From positions 107,943,160 to 108,007,159 of the forward strand of contig NC_062219.1 of the NCBI RefSeq assembly GCF_902686445.1: a stretch of DNA of 64,000 nucleotides, in the 5' to 3' direction. Within the stretch, counting starts at the first letter, position 1. Each line of letters begins with the position of its first letter. The notes under the pieces were generated by a model. That model searched no databases, had not been told where the DNA came from, and saw only the letters and a list, made by a program, of their open reading frames with translations. Positions 1 to 11,301 of this stretch are shown here, piece after piece. The stretch is from Sciurus carolinensis. Taxonomy: Eukaryota; Chordata; Mammalia; Rodentia; Sciuridae. The position numbers and the translations under genes were made by a program.

Positions 1-215
1 TTTTATTTATTTATTTTTTTTATTTTTAAAGTACTGGGGATTGAACCTAGGGGTACTCTACAACTGCACTACATCCCCAGTCCTTGTTTGTTTGTTTTTT
101 AGACAGATTCTTACTAATTTGCAGAGGTTAGTATTGAATTTATAATCCTCATGATTCAGCGTCCTGAGTAGCAGAGATTACGGGTATGCAACATCTCAAT
201 TAGCTTGTTACACTT
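1..215 (-). mobile_element. B1-dID dimeric SINE, cut by window edge
   Basis: The left part is T-rich (the SINE A-tail read in antisense). It is followed by an inverted ID-like unit (tactggggattgaacctag ... ctacatccccag) and then an inverted 7SL/B1-like unit (agacagattcttact ... cctgagtagcagagattacg). The ID unit is tRNA-like and the B1 unit is 7SL-derived; their fusion is the B1-dID family known from squirrels and dormice. Several mismatches to the family pattern suggest an old copy. Transcription would be by RNA polymerase III and mobilisation by L1 proteins in trans. The start of the tail may lie outside the window. Confidence 0.8.
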
Positions 216-489
216 CATTCCAACAGTGTTGGAGCAGTTGCTGTAGCTCCAGGCATGGGCTCGACCTAATTATCACAAGTTTTCTTTTTCTACTTCCTGA
301 GCAGAAGTAGAGTTCCCCCTCTATGAAGTAATACCTTTATGGTAGAGGAGAGAACCAAAGAGGACTGATAGAAACATTCAGTGTTTTCTAAAGTCCCTTT
401 GGAACTTATCCACTCATCTTGTATTAACTAGCACAAATTGTATTATGTACTTCAACCTCATTATTATACTTCTGATCAATGGAGGCACA

Positions 490-797
490 GTAGATTAGTC
501 AGCTTTGTGTCATTATGTCAAATACTAGAGATAATCAACTTATAAAGAGAATAGGCTTATTTTGACTCACAATTTGAGGTTTCAGTCCATGGTTGGTCTG
601 TTCCATTTTTTGAGGGCAGGGACCGTGGTAAGGCAATACAGCATGGTTGGGAGCCAATGGTGGAACAAAACCATTCACCTCATGTGGAGTTAAGAAACAA
701 GAGAGACTGGGGTTGTTCCTCTATTCCCCTCTGAGGCATGCCCCAAAGACCTTAAAACTTCCCACCACCTTCAGCGGCACTTTGGACTGAAGATCAA
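490..797 (-). mobile_element. MST-like MaLR solo LTR, first part
   Basis: Read on the minus strand, this is the 3' portion of an LTR that resembles the element at 19138-19518. It shows the antisense of the ctgactaa LTR end (ttagtcagctttgtgtc), of the AATAAA-type region and of the short 'ctcatgtggagttaagaaacaag' block. The 5' end of the same LTR reappears at 1531-1575, after an L1 fragment. It is non-coding; ERVL-MaLR elements are non-autonomous retrotransposons. The family is inferred from remembered consensus features. Confidence 0.6.
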
Positions 798-1530
798 GCT
801 TTTTTTATTTTTAGTTTTTATTTGCTCTTTTTAAATATACATGACAGTAGAGAGTATTTTGACATATTATACATATATGGAGCATAACTCATTCTAATTA
901 GAATCCCATTCTTGTGATTATACATGATATGGAATTATACCAGTCTTGTATTCATGTATGAACATAGGAAAGTTATGTCCAATTTATTCTACTGTCTTTC
1001 CTATTCTCCTCCTCTTTCCCTTTTCTTCATTCCCCTTTGTCTAACCCAATGGACTTCTATTCTTCCCCTCCCACCCTCCCTTGTTGTGGGTTAGCATTCG
1101 CATATCAGAAGGAACATTCCAACTTTGGTTTTGGGGGATTGGTTTATTTCTCTTAGTGTGATAATCTCCAGTTTTATCCATTTACCCACAAATGCCATAA
1201 TTTCACTCTTCTTTTTGACTGAGTAATATTCCATTGTGTATATGTAAATTTTCATTACCCATTCATCTGTTTCAGGACATCTAGACTGGTTCCATAGCTT
1301 GGCTATTTTGAATTGAGCTGCTATAAACATTGATGTGACTGCATCACGTAGTATGCTGATTTTAAGTCCTTTGGGTATTAAATGAGGAGTGGAATAACTG
1401 GGTCAAATAATGGTTCTATTCCAAGTTTTCTGAGGAATCTCCATACTGCTTTCCATAGTAGTTGTGTGAATTTGTCTTTCCACCAGCAATGTATAAGTGA
1501 ACTTTTTCTTCACATCCTCACCAACAAATC
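798..1530 (-). mobile_element. L1 3'-end fragment inserted in an LTR
   Basis: This is a 5'-truncated old L1 in minus orientation. A T-rich tract at 799-835 is the poly(A) tail, then the 3' UTR, then the C-terminal part of ORF2. An open stretch at 1091-1330 still reads FIAAQFKIAKLWNQ and [12 protein letters not shown], which are C-terminal ORF2p motifs. It interrupts the MST-like LTR whose halves lie at 490-797 and 1531-1575. The flanks (caagcttt and caaatcttt) may be a decayed target-site duplication. Confidence 0.85.
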
Positions 1531-1575
1531 TTTAATACATGATCCTTGAGGGACATTTCAGATTCAGACTATATC
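1531..1575 (-). mobile_element. MST-like MaLR LTR, 5' end
   Basis: The sequence tttaatacatgatccttgagg ... ttcagattcagactatat is the antisense of the MaLR LTR 5' end (tatagtttgaatc ... ccttaaagg type). It completes the LTR begun at 490 once the L1 fragment between them is removed. Confidence 0.5.
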
Positions 1576-2540
1576 TTGAGAAAGGGAAACTTGAATATTT
1601 GCTTAAAAATTAAATCCAGTGACCCCTAAAACTATTGTTATACAATTATAATTCATCACCACATTTTGAAAGTGAATCAATAATATAATCCATAACTACC
1701 TGAAAAACATAAAATGTGACTCTATGTTCATGGATTGAAAAGATGATGTATTATTTAATTATCTGAACATTATTAACAACATGTATCAGAGTATCTCACA
1801 CATTGTAGATACAAATACGTGTTAGTTTAAGCTGATTATTTTGGAAGGGATCAGAATGTAAAATAGAGCAATATTATCAAGTAAGAACATAAATAAAGGT
1901 AGTCCTATGGAAGTGGTAAAGGGAGAATTTTAAAATCTTTCTATGTGTCTGGATGATTTTGCAGTAAAGAAGAAAACTGGGAATATAAATTATCATTGAG
2001 AGGCTCTATATAATAGGAGACTGATGGAACAACCTTTTGGTATATCAGCCCTAGGTAACATAAAAATCCATGCTCAGCTCTGTGTTTTAATAGTAATTAT
2101 TGAAACTCCCCAACTCTTTGGAAACTGGAAAATGTACATCATAATAAGGGAACAATAGGGTCTATCTCATGAACAAAGACATCACTAAATAAAGATTTTC
2201 ATAAATATATCTCTTAGAGTAGTCATAGTGAATCAACAATTAACCAAGGTTTAAAAATGTGTGACTGAAAAACTTGAATTAGATCCAGTCCTGTATATAT
2301 TTTAGAATGAAATAAATCATGAGATCAGTTCATTGCATTATCAATCTTTGGACTACAATGTTCAGAAATCTTGGGGAAGGCAGGGATTCTTTGAGGCCTA
2401 CAGTAAGGACAAGGGTAGGCCTCTCAGATTTTAATTGGATTATGTGATTTTACTTGTTTTTCATATTGCATTTTGTCTTTAACACACAATTTTATTCAAG
2501 AGTTTTTATTTATTAATAAATATATGAATAATTGTATTAT
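1576..2540. other. Unassigned AT-rich DNA
   Basis: No long open frame, RNA gene or recognisable repeat is seen. There are only short A- and T-runs. Confidence 0.6.
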
Positions 2541-2757
2541 TGGTTTTTTTTTTTTTAATTTCTGATTTTTTTGCCAGGGCCTTACACATGCTAGGCAAAC
2601 ACTTTACTGCTGATCTACATCCCCAACCTTTTTCCTACATATTTTAATTTTGTTACAGATCTTGCTAAGTTGCCCAGGCTGTTCTCAAACTTGGGTTTTT
2701 TTTGCCTCAGTCTCCTGAGTAGCTGAGATTACAGTCATATACCACCAAGTCCATCTA
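2541..2757 (-). mobile_element. B1-dID dimeric SINE
   Basis: A T-run (the A-tail in antisense) precedes an inverted ID unit (ggccttacacatgctaggca ... tctacatccccaacc) and an inverted B1 unit (cttgctaagttgcccaggct ... cctgagtagctgagattacag). It has many substitutions, so it is an old copy. The arrangement matches the element at window start. Confidence 0.85.
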
Positions 2758-4328
2758 AAATATATAATCTGTGCTCTTTTTATTCCTTGTAAGTCATGAA
2801 ATAAACCAAGTTAGAGGCAGAAAAGAGGACAGGAAAAAGTCTTAAGAATGATAACATATTGTATCAAATATAATTTTAAAAAGAGGAACATTTTGAAGGA
2901 TATGCATAATATGTTCCTATGCATTTGATTCTGATGTAGCCCTGAAAATAAACTTTGTCTTCCATAAATTAATAAATTAATCATCTAATTATTGAATGAT
3001 TATCGATGTGATTCATGGCACCAGTCAATTTTAATGGTTTGGGGAAAATTTAATTTTGTTAATGTCTGAAGTTAGATGAAACTAGAAAGTCATTTATTTC
3101 ACAGAATTTTAAGGTCTTGAGACTTATAAATTGATATGAGAAGTAAACTTAATGTTTTCCCAAAGAAAAAGCTTATTATTATAAATTATATTTCCTTGGT
3201 AGTATTATTATCATACTCAACATTAATATTTTATTATCAGGATTGGCACGTTTACTCAATTTCCCTGAACTGATCTGATTGGAAAAAAAGATGAATAAAC
3301 ACAAAAATAGAGAAAACGGAGAAAGCTGATTCAATGGTTCAGCCAACTTCTGACGAAAGAAGATTGACAACAAGCAGGCTCAGCACATTTATTATATAGG
3401 ATTTTTAATCAAAGGGATTCATTGTGAAAAAGTTACTTTAAAACAGAGCTGAGGTCAAATGTTTGTACAGCCCAATTATAGTTATCGGTTTGTGCCTACA
3501 ATTCTCCATCCCTGGGGATTTGGAGCCTGAACTGTAGGTCATGAACTGATAAACTCCACAGCAACCATGGAATTTCCCTTTGAACATGGCATCACCATAC
3601 AACTGGGTGGTTTTCTTGGGCACAGATTGATTCCCAAAGGAGGTGTCAGTCTCTGTTTCTTGGAAGTTCAAAGACCTGTAATTCATTTGCTGTTCCTGAC
3701 AGTTTATTTTTTAATGTAGCAAAATAAAGAAACAGGTAAAATACAGATGGGCAAATTAAGTCTGATGGCCTGACTCACTTGACTTCTTATATAGGCAACT
3801 AAAGATTGTTAATAAGGTGAAAATAGAGTCAGATCAGTCCAGTGGGAGTAAAGACTTAACTATCAAAGTAAGCACATTCTCTTCGAATTACCTAGTACAG
3901 TTTAAAAAACACAATATCCTGATAGTTCTTGATGTGGACAAACAGCTGATATGCAAATGAAAATGTTCTTGATGTTATAGTATAATTCCATGAGTTTCAT
4001 TCTTGACATAAAGCTGGTGAAAATCACAACTTGTGAAAGAAATCACTTAAGTGCCCCCATGTGACCCCCAGTACAGAAGGATTCTTCAGGCCTGAAGAAG
4101 AGACAATGGCTTCTTTTTGTCTTTCCAAGTATATAAGGAAACTCTCCACTCTTCCACTGAGCAGAAGAGAACTTAAAGCCAAGTGGAGAAAGAAATGAAC
4201 ACACTAGAAGTATCTCTCTGTGCCTGAGTGTCTTTTCTGCCATAACCACGAATCAGTTCCCTTGGAGTTCTGATACTGGGATTCCTCTTCTTCCAGCTCA
4301 GCTAGATTCTTTGTTCAGGAGCCCTATA
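2758..4328. other. Unassigned DNA with one small ORF
   Basis: No repeat is recognised. On the minus strand, 3438-3686 is open for 82 codons (starts MNYRSLNFQETETD, ends KHLTSALF) and has a coding-looking mix of residues, including CCGVYQF. I do not recognise it. No initiation context, splice structure or partner exon supports it, so it is not called as a gene. Confidence 0.5.
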
Positions 4329-4771
4329 TTATGGTTTGGATGTGAGTTGTCCTCCAAAAGTTCATGTGTGAGACAATGCAAGCAGGTTTGAGGAGAAATG
4401 ATTGGGTTATGAGAATCTTAACCGAATCAGTGAATTAATACCCTGATTAGGGATTAACTGAGTGGTAACTGAAGGTGGGTAGGGTGTGGCTGGAAGAGGT
4501 AGGTCATTGGAGGCATGTCTTTGGTGAGCTGAACTTATATATTTGGTGAGCTGAACTTAGTCTCTGTTTCCTTATCATCACGTGAGCTACTTCCTTCCAC
4601 CATACTCTGCTACCAAGATGATCAGCCTTATCTGGAGCTGGAGGAATGGACCTGGCTGTCAAGGACTGAGACCTCTGAAATGGTGAGCTCTCAATTAAAC
4701 TTTTCCTCCTTAAAATTGTTCATGTCAGATCTTTTAGTCACAGTGGAGAAAATGCTGATTAAAATACCCTA
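4329..4771 (+). mobile_element. MaLR-type solo LTR
   Basis: It begins ttatggtttggatgtgagttg and ends ttttagtcacagtggag ... gctgattaaaat, the same ends as the LTR pair at 20114-22416. Shared landmarks inside are gagaaatgattgggttatgag, gggattaactgagtggta, cctctgaaatggtgagctc and a poly(A)-signal-like attaaactttt. A direct duplication (tggtgagctgaactta at about 4523 and 4544) lies in the middle. No internal region or partner LTR is present, so it is a solo LTR, probably left by recombination. Confidence 0.85.
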
Positions 4772-4944
4772 TCAGGATCACAGGCTCCTTGTGTTCAGAA
4801 ATCTTCCTCCTCATTACGTATGGATCCTGTCCTTCAGCTTGCTGAGTATGCTGGATTTGCTCAATTTAGGAATTGAGGTATAAAATTGAATCATGGTAAA
4901 TAAATGGATATGAAGAAATCTGTGTGTCTAATTACTTGCATTTT

Positions 4945-5180
4945 TATTTTTTAATTGACACATAATATTTGTATATATTTATGAAGTATATGTAACATTT
5001 TAATTCATATATTCATCAGATAATGATCAGTTGAGGGCAACTAGCATGTCCTTCATTTTAAACTTGCATCATTTATTTGTGATGAAGACACACAAATTCC
5101 TTTCTTTTATTTTAAGATCTATGGTGACTTATTATTTATAGCTTTTGTTTTAAAATAAATGTTTTCAATATCTCAGTTCA
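4945..5180 (-). mobile_element. Old L1 3' UTR fragment
   Basis: The stretch ttttttaattgacacataat ... gtatatatttatgaagtatatg ... atcagataatgatcagttgaggg ... tttgtgatgaagac matches the antisense of an ancient mammalian L1 3' UTR as I remember it. There is no coding remnant. Confidence 0.55.
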
Positions 5181-6052
5181 AAGAAAGTATTTGGTAAGAC
5201 TCAAGAAATATAAAAAACATTTTGAGAGGGTAGAGAAAAATCAGAGGAAACCTTTTCTAGCAACTGTTTCCTAACACAAGTAAAAATAGGATCCACTTTT
5301 CTTTTAACCCCCTTTGTTTTGATATTGTACTTTAACATTTCAAACAGGGATTTTCCTGTTGCTCTACAATTCTCCAACATGTTTTATAGTCAATCCTAAG
5401 TTTAAGTGTATCTACATTTTAACTGCCACTGATTTGTAGGGTCTTAAAGCTTCAAGTGAGAATGTGAGAATAAAAGAAAAGTTGTAGTAGGAAATAGAAA
5501 TGAAAGAAGAAAGAAAATGAAACTAATGGGAAATAAACCATGAAGTCAAATCAAGAATTGAGACAAGTTTGAGGTAAGTAATGCAAGTTACATGGATTTA
5601 TGATGAAAAACCTCCAAACATTAAATCAGCCAATATATTATACAGCAATATTTAGAAACACATCAAGATTATAGAATTATATATTTATAAGATGGATTCA
5701 GAATTATTTTAAGTTGCACACTATGTTTGGTTTACATATTGCTTGAATTACCACTGATGTAAAAATGGCAATGAAAAGTGTTATTGTTAATATACAGGTA
5801 TAAAATACATAATCATCTAAGTGAATGGTCTACTTTTTTATAATGGTGTCAGTTTTGCATGCTAGTTCAATGACAATGACACTGCTTGAATTATTTTGAA
5901 AATCTTCATTTTGAATGGACTTCAGAAGTTTTTCATACTAAACATAAATCTGGCAACTTAATAAATTATATTTTCATTTTAAATTTTTGTCCTGTTAGAG
6001 CCATTATGTCTAGACACAGCTTTAAATAACTTTTGAATCATTACAGGTATGA
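5181..6052. other. Unassigned AT-rich DNA
   Basis: No gene, RNA or repeat is recognised. Purine-rich patches (for example 5470-5530) show no repeat period. Confidence 0.6.
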
Positions 6053-6267
6053 AGTCTACCCTTGGTTTAATCATCTTTATCATTTCTGTGACCAAAATGC
6101 CTGACAAGAGCGACTTTAGAGGAGGAAATGTTTAGCTGGTGCTCCTTATTTTGGAGGTCTCAGTCCTTAGGCATCTGATTCCATCCCCCAGGGTCTGAAA
6201 AGAGACAAAACATCACCGTGGAGGTGTGTGGTGGAGAAAAGCAGTTCTCGACTAAGTCACCAGGAAG

Positions 6268-6300
<33 letters not shown>

Positions 6301-6527
6301 AAAACACTGCAGATCAGGGACAAAATACATACCCCAAAGGCACACCCACAATAACTTGCCTCCTCCAGTCACACTCTACCTGCCTACAGCTACCACCCAT
6401 TTAAGCCATTCATGTGGACCTATGCACTGACCATGTTAAGACTCTCAAAACACAGTCAGTTCACCTCTAAATTTCTTGAATTGTCTCACACATGAGTTTT
6501 TGGGGAACCCATCATGTCTAAACCATA
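6053..6527 (-). mobile_element. MaLR-type solo LTR
   Basis: The reverse complement begins tatggtttagacatgatggg and carries the shared landmarks gtgtgcctttggggtatgta, a (TC)n tract, ctgagacctccaaaat and ggcattttggtcacag. This is the same LTR family as those at 4329, 9279 and 20114, in opposite orientation. The (GA)n tract at 6267-6296 is the LTR's own pyrimidine tract. Confidence 0.85.
6267..6296. repeat. (GA)n microsatellite inside LTR
   Basis: About 15 uninterrupted GA units. Position within the LTR matches the (TC)n tracts at 9474 and 20337. Confidence 0.95.
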
Positions 6528-6738
6528 ATACCCCCCCCAAAGAATGAAGTCTTCCTACCATTTATAACATTAAAAACAAGGTGGTAGTCTACAAATAAAT
6601 ATACACATGCATTCATTTAATTTATGAGCAAAATAAAAATGCTATAGTCTTTTCAATAAATGATTGTACATATTCACATGGAAACATTTATGTTGGTCCC
6701 TACATCATTTTATACAGAAGATTAATTGTCCATAATAT

Positions 6739-6822
6739 TCTAGCAGTGTAGTTTAGTGGTAAAGAAACTTGTCAGGCATGTATGAGGCCTTGGGCTCAAC
6801 ACCTAACACCACAAAAATACAA
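6739..6822 (+). mobile_element. ID SINE (tRNA-derived)
   Basis: The sequence gtagtttagtggtaaaga ... cttgtcaggcatgtatgagg ccttgggctcaaca follows the ID layout, with an A box (tagtttagtggt) and a B box-like gggctcaacac, then an A-rich tail. It is diverged. A CA/TA-rich stretch (6830-6906) follows and may have grown from the tail. Confidence 0.75.
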
Positions 6823-7219
6823 ATATATGTAAACACACACACAGTTTATGTATATGTAGACATACATACACACATATATCTATATATTCATATGTATATA
6901 TAAAACTGCACAGAAATAAAATATTTAAGTGTGAGAAATAAATAGTTGAGCTATTAGAAGAAAAGAACATTTATCAATTTTCTCAAGAACACTGATAAAT
7001 GTTCTTTTCAGCAGGCAATGATTTCTTAAATCAGACTTGTTAAGATTAATGATGATGAACACAAAAGTTTTGATAAACATGTTCTTTTCAGCAGGAAACA
7101 CTATGAAGTGACTGAAATGCCAACCCATACAGTTAGAGGAAACATCTCTAGTACAGATATCTTATAAAGCATGCAGCATATCTGGAATACACTTGTGTGC
7201 ACATAAACATTATAAGCTT
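6823..7219. repeat. CA/TA-rich simple sequence, then unassigned DNA
   Basis: From 6826 to about 6906 short impure runs of ACAC and TATA alternate. Beyond that, two copies of the 15-base string gttcttttcagcagg occur at 7001 and 7081, 80 bases apart; no larger unit is visible. Confidence 0.6.
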
Positions 7220-7900
7220 AAATCGAAGCAAAAAAGAAAAAATTCTAGTGAAAATTTGACCAAGATCTTTAAATATTTCACAAGAAAAGATATTCAGATG
7301 GTCAAATATAAAAGGGCTTACATTCATTTGTGAAATTGAAATTAAATTTAATAAGATACTACTACATAACTATTAAAATACTTAAAATTTTAAAAAGAAA
7401 TATGACAATTTGCTAATACTATAGCACACCCACTCCAAAAATGCACTCCTGATAGAAATGCAAATTTTGATAACAATTTTAGCAAACTCTTTTGCAATAT
7501 ATATTAAACAAAAATACATGTATACAATGTAATCCAACAATCCTAATACTAGACTCTAAATTAAACCTTGTGAAACTGCTAACATTCAATTGTAAATTTT
7601 AAAAAATGTATTTTCTTATTCATATACCCAAAAGGAAAGTGTTTCATAACACCAAATGTCATTTTTAGAGTGTTTGAAGCAGAATTATTCATAATAACTC
7701 CAAATTTGGAAATAGTGAAATCTTAATAGATAAAGAGTGGTCTAGTTACATATTTGGCTTTTTAAGACAGTGAAAATATTTGATTTACAGTCACATGCAA
7801 CTATGTTACTCAAAAAGACACCAATGATGAAAGAAGAAGCACATATTCTATAATTTTGATTATATAAAATCCAAAAATAAAAACATGAACCTAGATGTAG
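7220..7900 (+). mobile_element. Old L1 ORF2 3' portion
   Basis: Landmarks of ancient L1 ORF2 C-terminal sequence appear in order: taagatactactacataac, gatagaaatgcaaatt, cagaattattcataataactcc and gaaatagtgaaatcttaatag. All frames are closed. It is a plus-strand fossil with approximate ends. Confidence 0.6.
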
Positions 7901-9278
7901 AGAAATGGAGAAATGAGTTCTCTTGTTCAGTTGGGTGGTAAATGAAGGAGATCCTGAGGGAGCTTCCACTTGGAGAGGACCTATTCTTATTTCTTCATCC
8001 GGTGCTAAATTCAGAAATTTGTAAATACTTCATAAGCTGTGTGCTCATGAAATCTACATTTTCAATGTATTATAATTTCCCAACTTTTAAAAACAATAGT
8101 GTCTTCCATGCTATGAAGGCATAGATTGAAGATAAATTCAAAAATAATAGAGAATGATAGACTTCTTGAGAAAGTAGTTGGCCTACCCAAGAGAATAATT
8201 TTCATGAAGGCAGGACTCAAAGTCTTCCTGCATTTGTGAAAGAGGACACACAGTTTTACTCAAAGAAGAGACGGAAGCTGTAGATATTATGGAAAAAGAT
8301 TCTGAGAGTAATAAATCATCAGGGCCAGATTGTGAAAAATGGCTTTCCTTGCACTTCTTGCTGTGGTTTGGGCATAAATTTGTGTATGTGAAGACTTACA
8401 TTAGATATTTTCAAACATTAAAGGGAGGAATAGTTTTGTAGAGTGGCAATAATTCAAATGTGCCCATAAATTTCAGCACTATGATTTCCTTTAACCAATA
8501 AAGTGGAAGTGATTTTTTTTCATCACTTCACATTTGTACAAAACAGTTTTATGACATTAGTCACCAGCCTCTAATGGCCTTTTTCATTTCCAGGGTAAAA
8601 CCTAATGTAATTTTGGAATAACCACTTTTGTATTATTGCTCTCCATCAGTTTTACCTCTTGGCTTTTGATAGTATTAATGATACTTAAGAGCATTTAATA
8701 TCTCAGTTGCATAGAAAATCAATTCTTCCTTTACCAATACTCATCCATAAAAGTCGTTTAAATTTATTTGGTCCAAATTTGCTTCTTTTTGGTAGTTACA
8801 AAACAATTGTAATTTATTTTCATCAGAGATATATTTTTATATTTACAGGTTGCTTTTATTTAGATATAGCTGCGCTATGGGATAATTGTTACCTTTCTTC
8901 TTTGATTAAGTTTCTGGAGTATCATTCATTTTTTTTTTTCACAAATACTAACAAAACACTTTGTATGGGTGAGAAATTGCTGTTCACAATGTATCTATAA
9001 GCAAAAGTGGACACTAAAACTGCTAAAAATATTGAAGGAGCAAATTGTTTTAAAATAAATATTAGACTTAAAATTGGAATTAATTTTCTATCAGTTAAAG
9101 TTCAACCTCTATTCTGTGCTAGAACATTAGAGTTGGAACTTAAAAACCTGCTCTAAAGATAAACATCCCTGAAGCTAACTGCTTATCTGAAATTTTGAGA
9201 AATGCTCATTAAAAATTGCCTGTTGTTCACCACTGGATTTCTGTAATCTCACAAACTAATATTTTGCCTTTCTAGTAT
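7901..9278. other. Unassigned DNA
   Basis: Open stretches at 7942-8124 and 8707-9000 are short, T-rich in composition and resemble no protein. No repeat family is recognised. Confidence 0.6.
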
Positions 9279-9780
9279 TATTATGGTTTAGACATGAAGT
9301 GTCCCCCAAGAGCTCACGTGTGAGTCAACACAAAAGGATTTGGAAGTATAACATAACCTTAACATAATCAGTGTGTTAATCCACTGATAGAGATTAATTG
9401 ATAGTGACCATGGCAAGTAGGATGTGGTTGAGGAGGTGGGTCCCTGGGGGTGTGCCTTTGGGGTATATATTTCCCTCTGTCTCTCTCTCTGTCTCTGTCT
9501 CTCTCTCTCTCGCTCGCTCTCTCTCTCTCGCTCTCTCTCTCTCACTCTCTCTGTCTCTCTCTCTCTCTCTTTCTGTTTCCTGGTGCCATGTCCTGAGACA
9601 CTTCTCATTACCACACTCTTCCATCAGTATATCCTGCCTTACCTTGGGTCCTGAGGAATGGAGCCTGCTGTCTATAGATTAAGACCTCTGAAACTGTGAA
9701 CCCCAAAATAAACTTTTCCTCTTCGAATTTTTCTTCTCTGATTTTTTGATCACAGCAGTGAAAACTCTTACTAAACAAGT
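9279..9780 (+). mobile_element. MaLR-type solo LTR with long (CT)n tract
   Basis: It starts tattatggtttagacatgaagtg and ends ttttttgatcacagcagtgaaa ... ttactaaaca, with the family landmarks gtgtgcctttggggtatata, ctgagacac, gacctctgaaactgtgaacc and a canonical poly(A) signal in ccaaaataaacttttcctc. A 100-base CT-rich tract interrupts it at 9474-9573. The TATA-like gtatatat just upstream of the tract fits the position of an LTR promoter. Confidence 0.9.
9474..9573. repeat. (CT)n microsatellite, impure
   Basis: About 100 bases of CT units with scattered CG, GT and CA interruptions. It lies in the LTR where sister copies carry shorter tracts. Both strands stay open because of the dinucleotide period; this is not coding. 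Confidence 0.95.
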
Positions 9781-11264
9781 ATCATCTCTGTTCTTGTGCC
9801 TCAGCTAGACCTAAACTTGCAGACTGGTAGATTCATTGCTGTGATATATGACCAGCATCCAAAAGAGAATCAATGAACTCATCATTGCTTCATTTAAATA
9901 AAAATGTATGTCATAATTGCTCTGGAATATTCACCCTGAAATATCTTATACTACATTGAAATTTTATCTTTCATCTCCTAGACTTTAGATCTCTGCCTTT
10001 CTTCCCCAGTCTAACACTGACTTCTATCACAAATGCCATTATCCCAAACCTATGCTTCTCACCAGGAAGCAGGTGTATAATTCCTGTAGCTTTCAAACAA
10101 ACATGTCAGAGCCTCAGGCTAAGCATGTACAATCACACAGTGTTGTTTACTTAGCTCTGCAAGGGATTATCATGTGTGCTCATAGAGATGATATGATTCC
10201 ACTCCCTCATCTGGCCACTCCAGTCTCATCCTTCCTATCCCAGGACCTTTCCACAGCACACCTGCCTATGGTTTATGTTCTTTCCAGGTAAACTCCCTGC
10301 CCACACATGGGAACTGATCATATTGGAAAATCAAGAGACACATACTTTGTATACCATAATCTAGACATCTGACTTGTTTTTTTCTGGACTCTGCTGTGTG
10401 TTTTGTGTTCTTCCCTCTACCCTTCATGCACCCAAGCTCTCCTTTCCCTACTGGCCCCTCCCCGCTGCTGCACACCACTGCAGGTAACTCCATCAGGACA
10501 AGTCTTAAGATTTTTTCAGGTGACTGGTAAGAAAAAACATCATATTGGACATGTAATGGATATATGTGGTAAATGTTAAAGGTACGACTTTTTATCAAGT
10601 TAATTGAAATCAAGGTGAATTGACATTTGAATGTGGTTTAGAATCTTATCTATAGCTCTGCTTGTAATTCATCTTAGAAACTGGTATACACTCCTATTTT
10701 CATTATTATTGAAATGAGATATTATATCAAAATAAATTATATCGAATTCTCAATAAATTCTAATATCAGGTAAAAGAATCTACTATATTTAGAATTAGTT
10801 TACATTTGAAGGTGGGTGGAAATAAGGATTATAGAAATTTATCTTTGTGTAGGAATTTATAGATTTGAAAGCTGAATTTCAGAAAACCATTTTATTCAAA
10901 ATGATAAGTTTAGCACACAGAAGAACTCAGATTAAGGAAATTTTGGAAGTGTTTTGCTTTCCACCACATTAGAACTCCATTTTAAAACAACTTGTTCAAA
11001 ATCTTTGTACTGATTTAAATTATGTGAAGAAGAAATATCCAAACAAGTGTAGTTTCTGAAGAGGAGAAAATATATATTATTAGTCAGTTTATACGGCCAT
11101 CATTTTTATAATCAAAGCACAGTTATAAGTGTATGCAAATTATATCTAAATATTTATTTTACAAGTAACTTAAACTCCATCTGGCAAATACATCCAATTA
11201 ATTTAATTCTTAAGTGAACAAACCAAAAATCATATAAAGTCATCTATTAGAAAGTACATGTGTG
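9781..11264. other. Unassigned DNA, partly pyrimidine-rich
   Basis: Positions 9960-10480 are C/T-rich and richer in G+C than their surroundings. They might be a decayed L2 like the one near 27.2-28 kb, but no motif proves it. Frames at 10052-10291 (+) and 10266-10613 (-) are not recognised. Confidence 0.5.
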
Positions 11265-11301
11265 TTGTTTTTTTGTTTGTTTGTTTGTTTGTTTGTTTTT
11301 G
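11265..11301. repeat. (GTTT)n microsatellite
   Basis: Seven or so GTTT units in a T-run, possibly the antisense A-tail of a lost retroelement. Confidence 0.9.

Noticed and set aside
9288..9682. Overlapping open frames on both strands around 9.3-9.7 kb
   Set aside because: They come from the (CT)n tract: a dinucleotide repeat keeps frames open on both strands. The region is an LTR.
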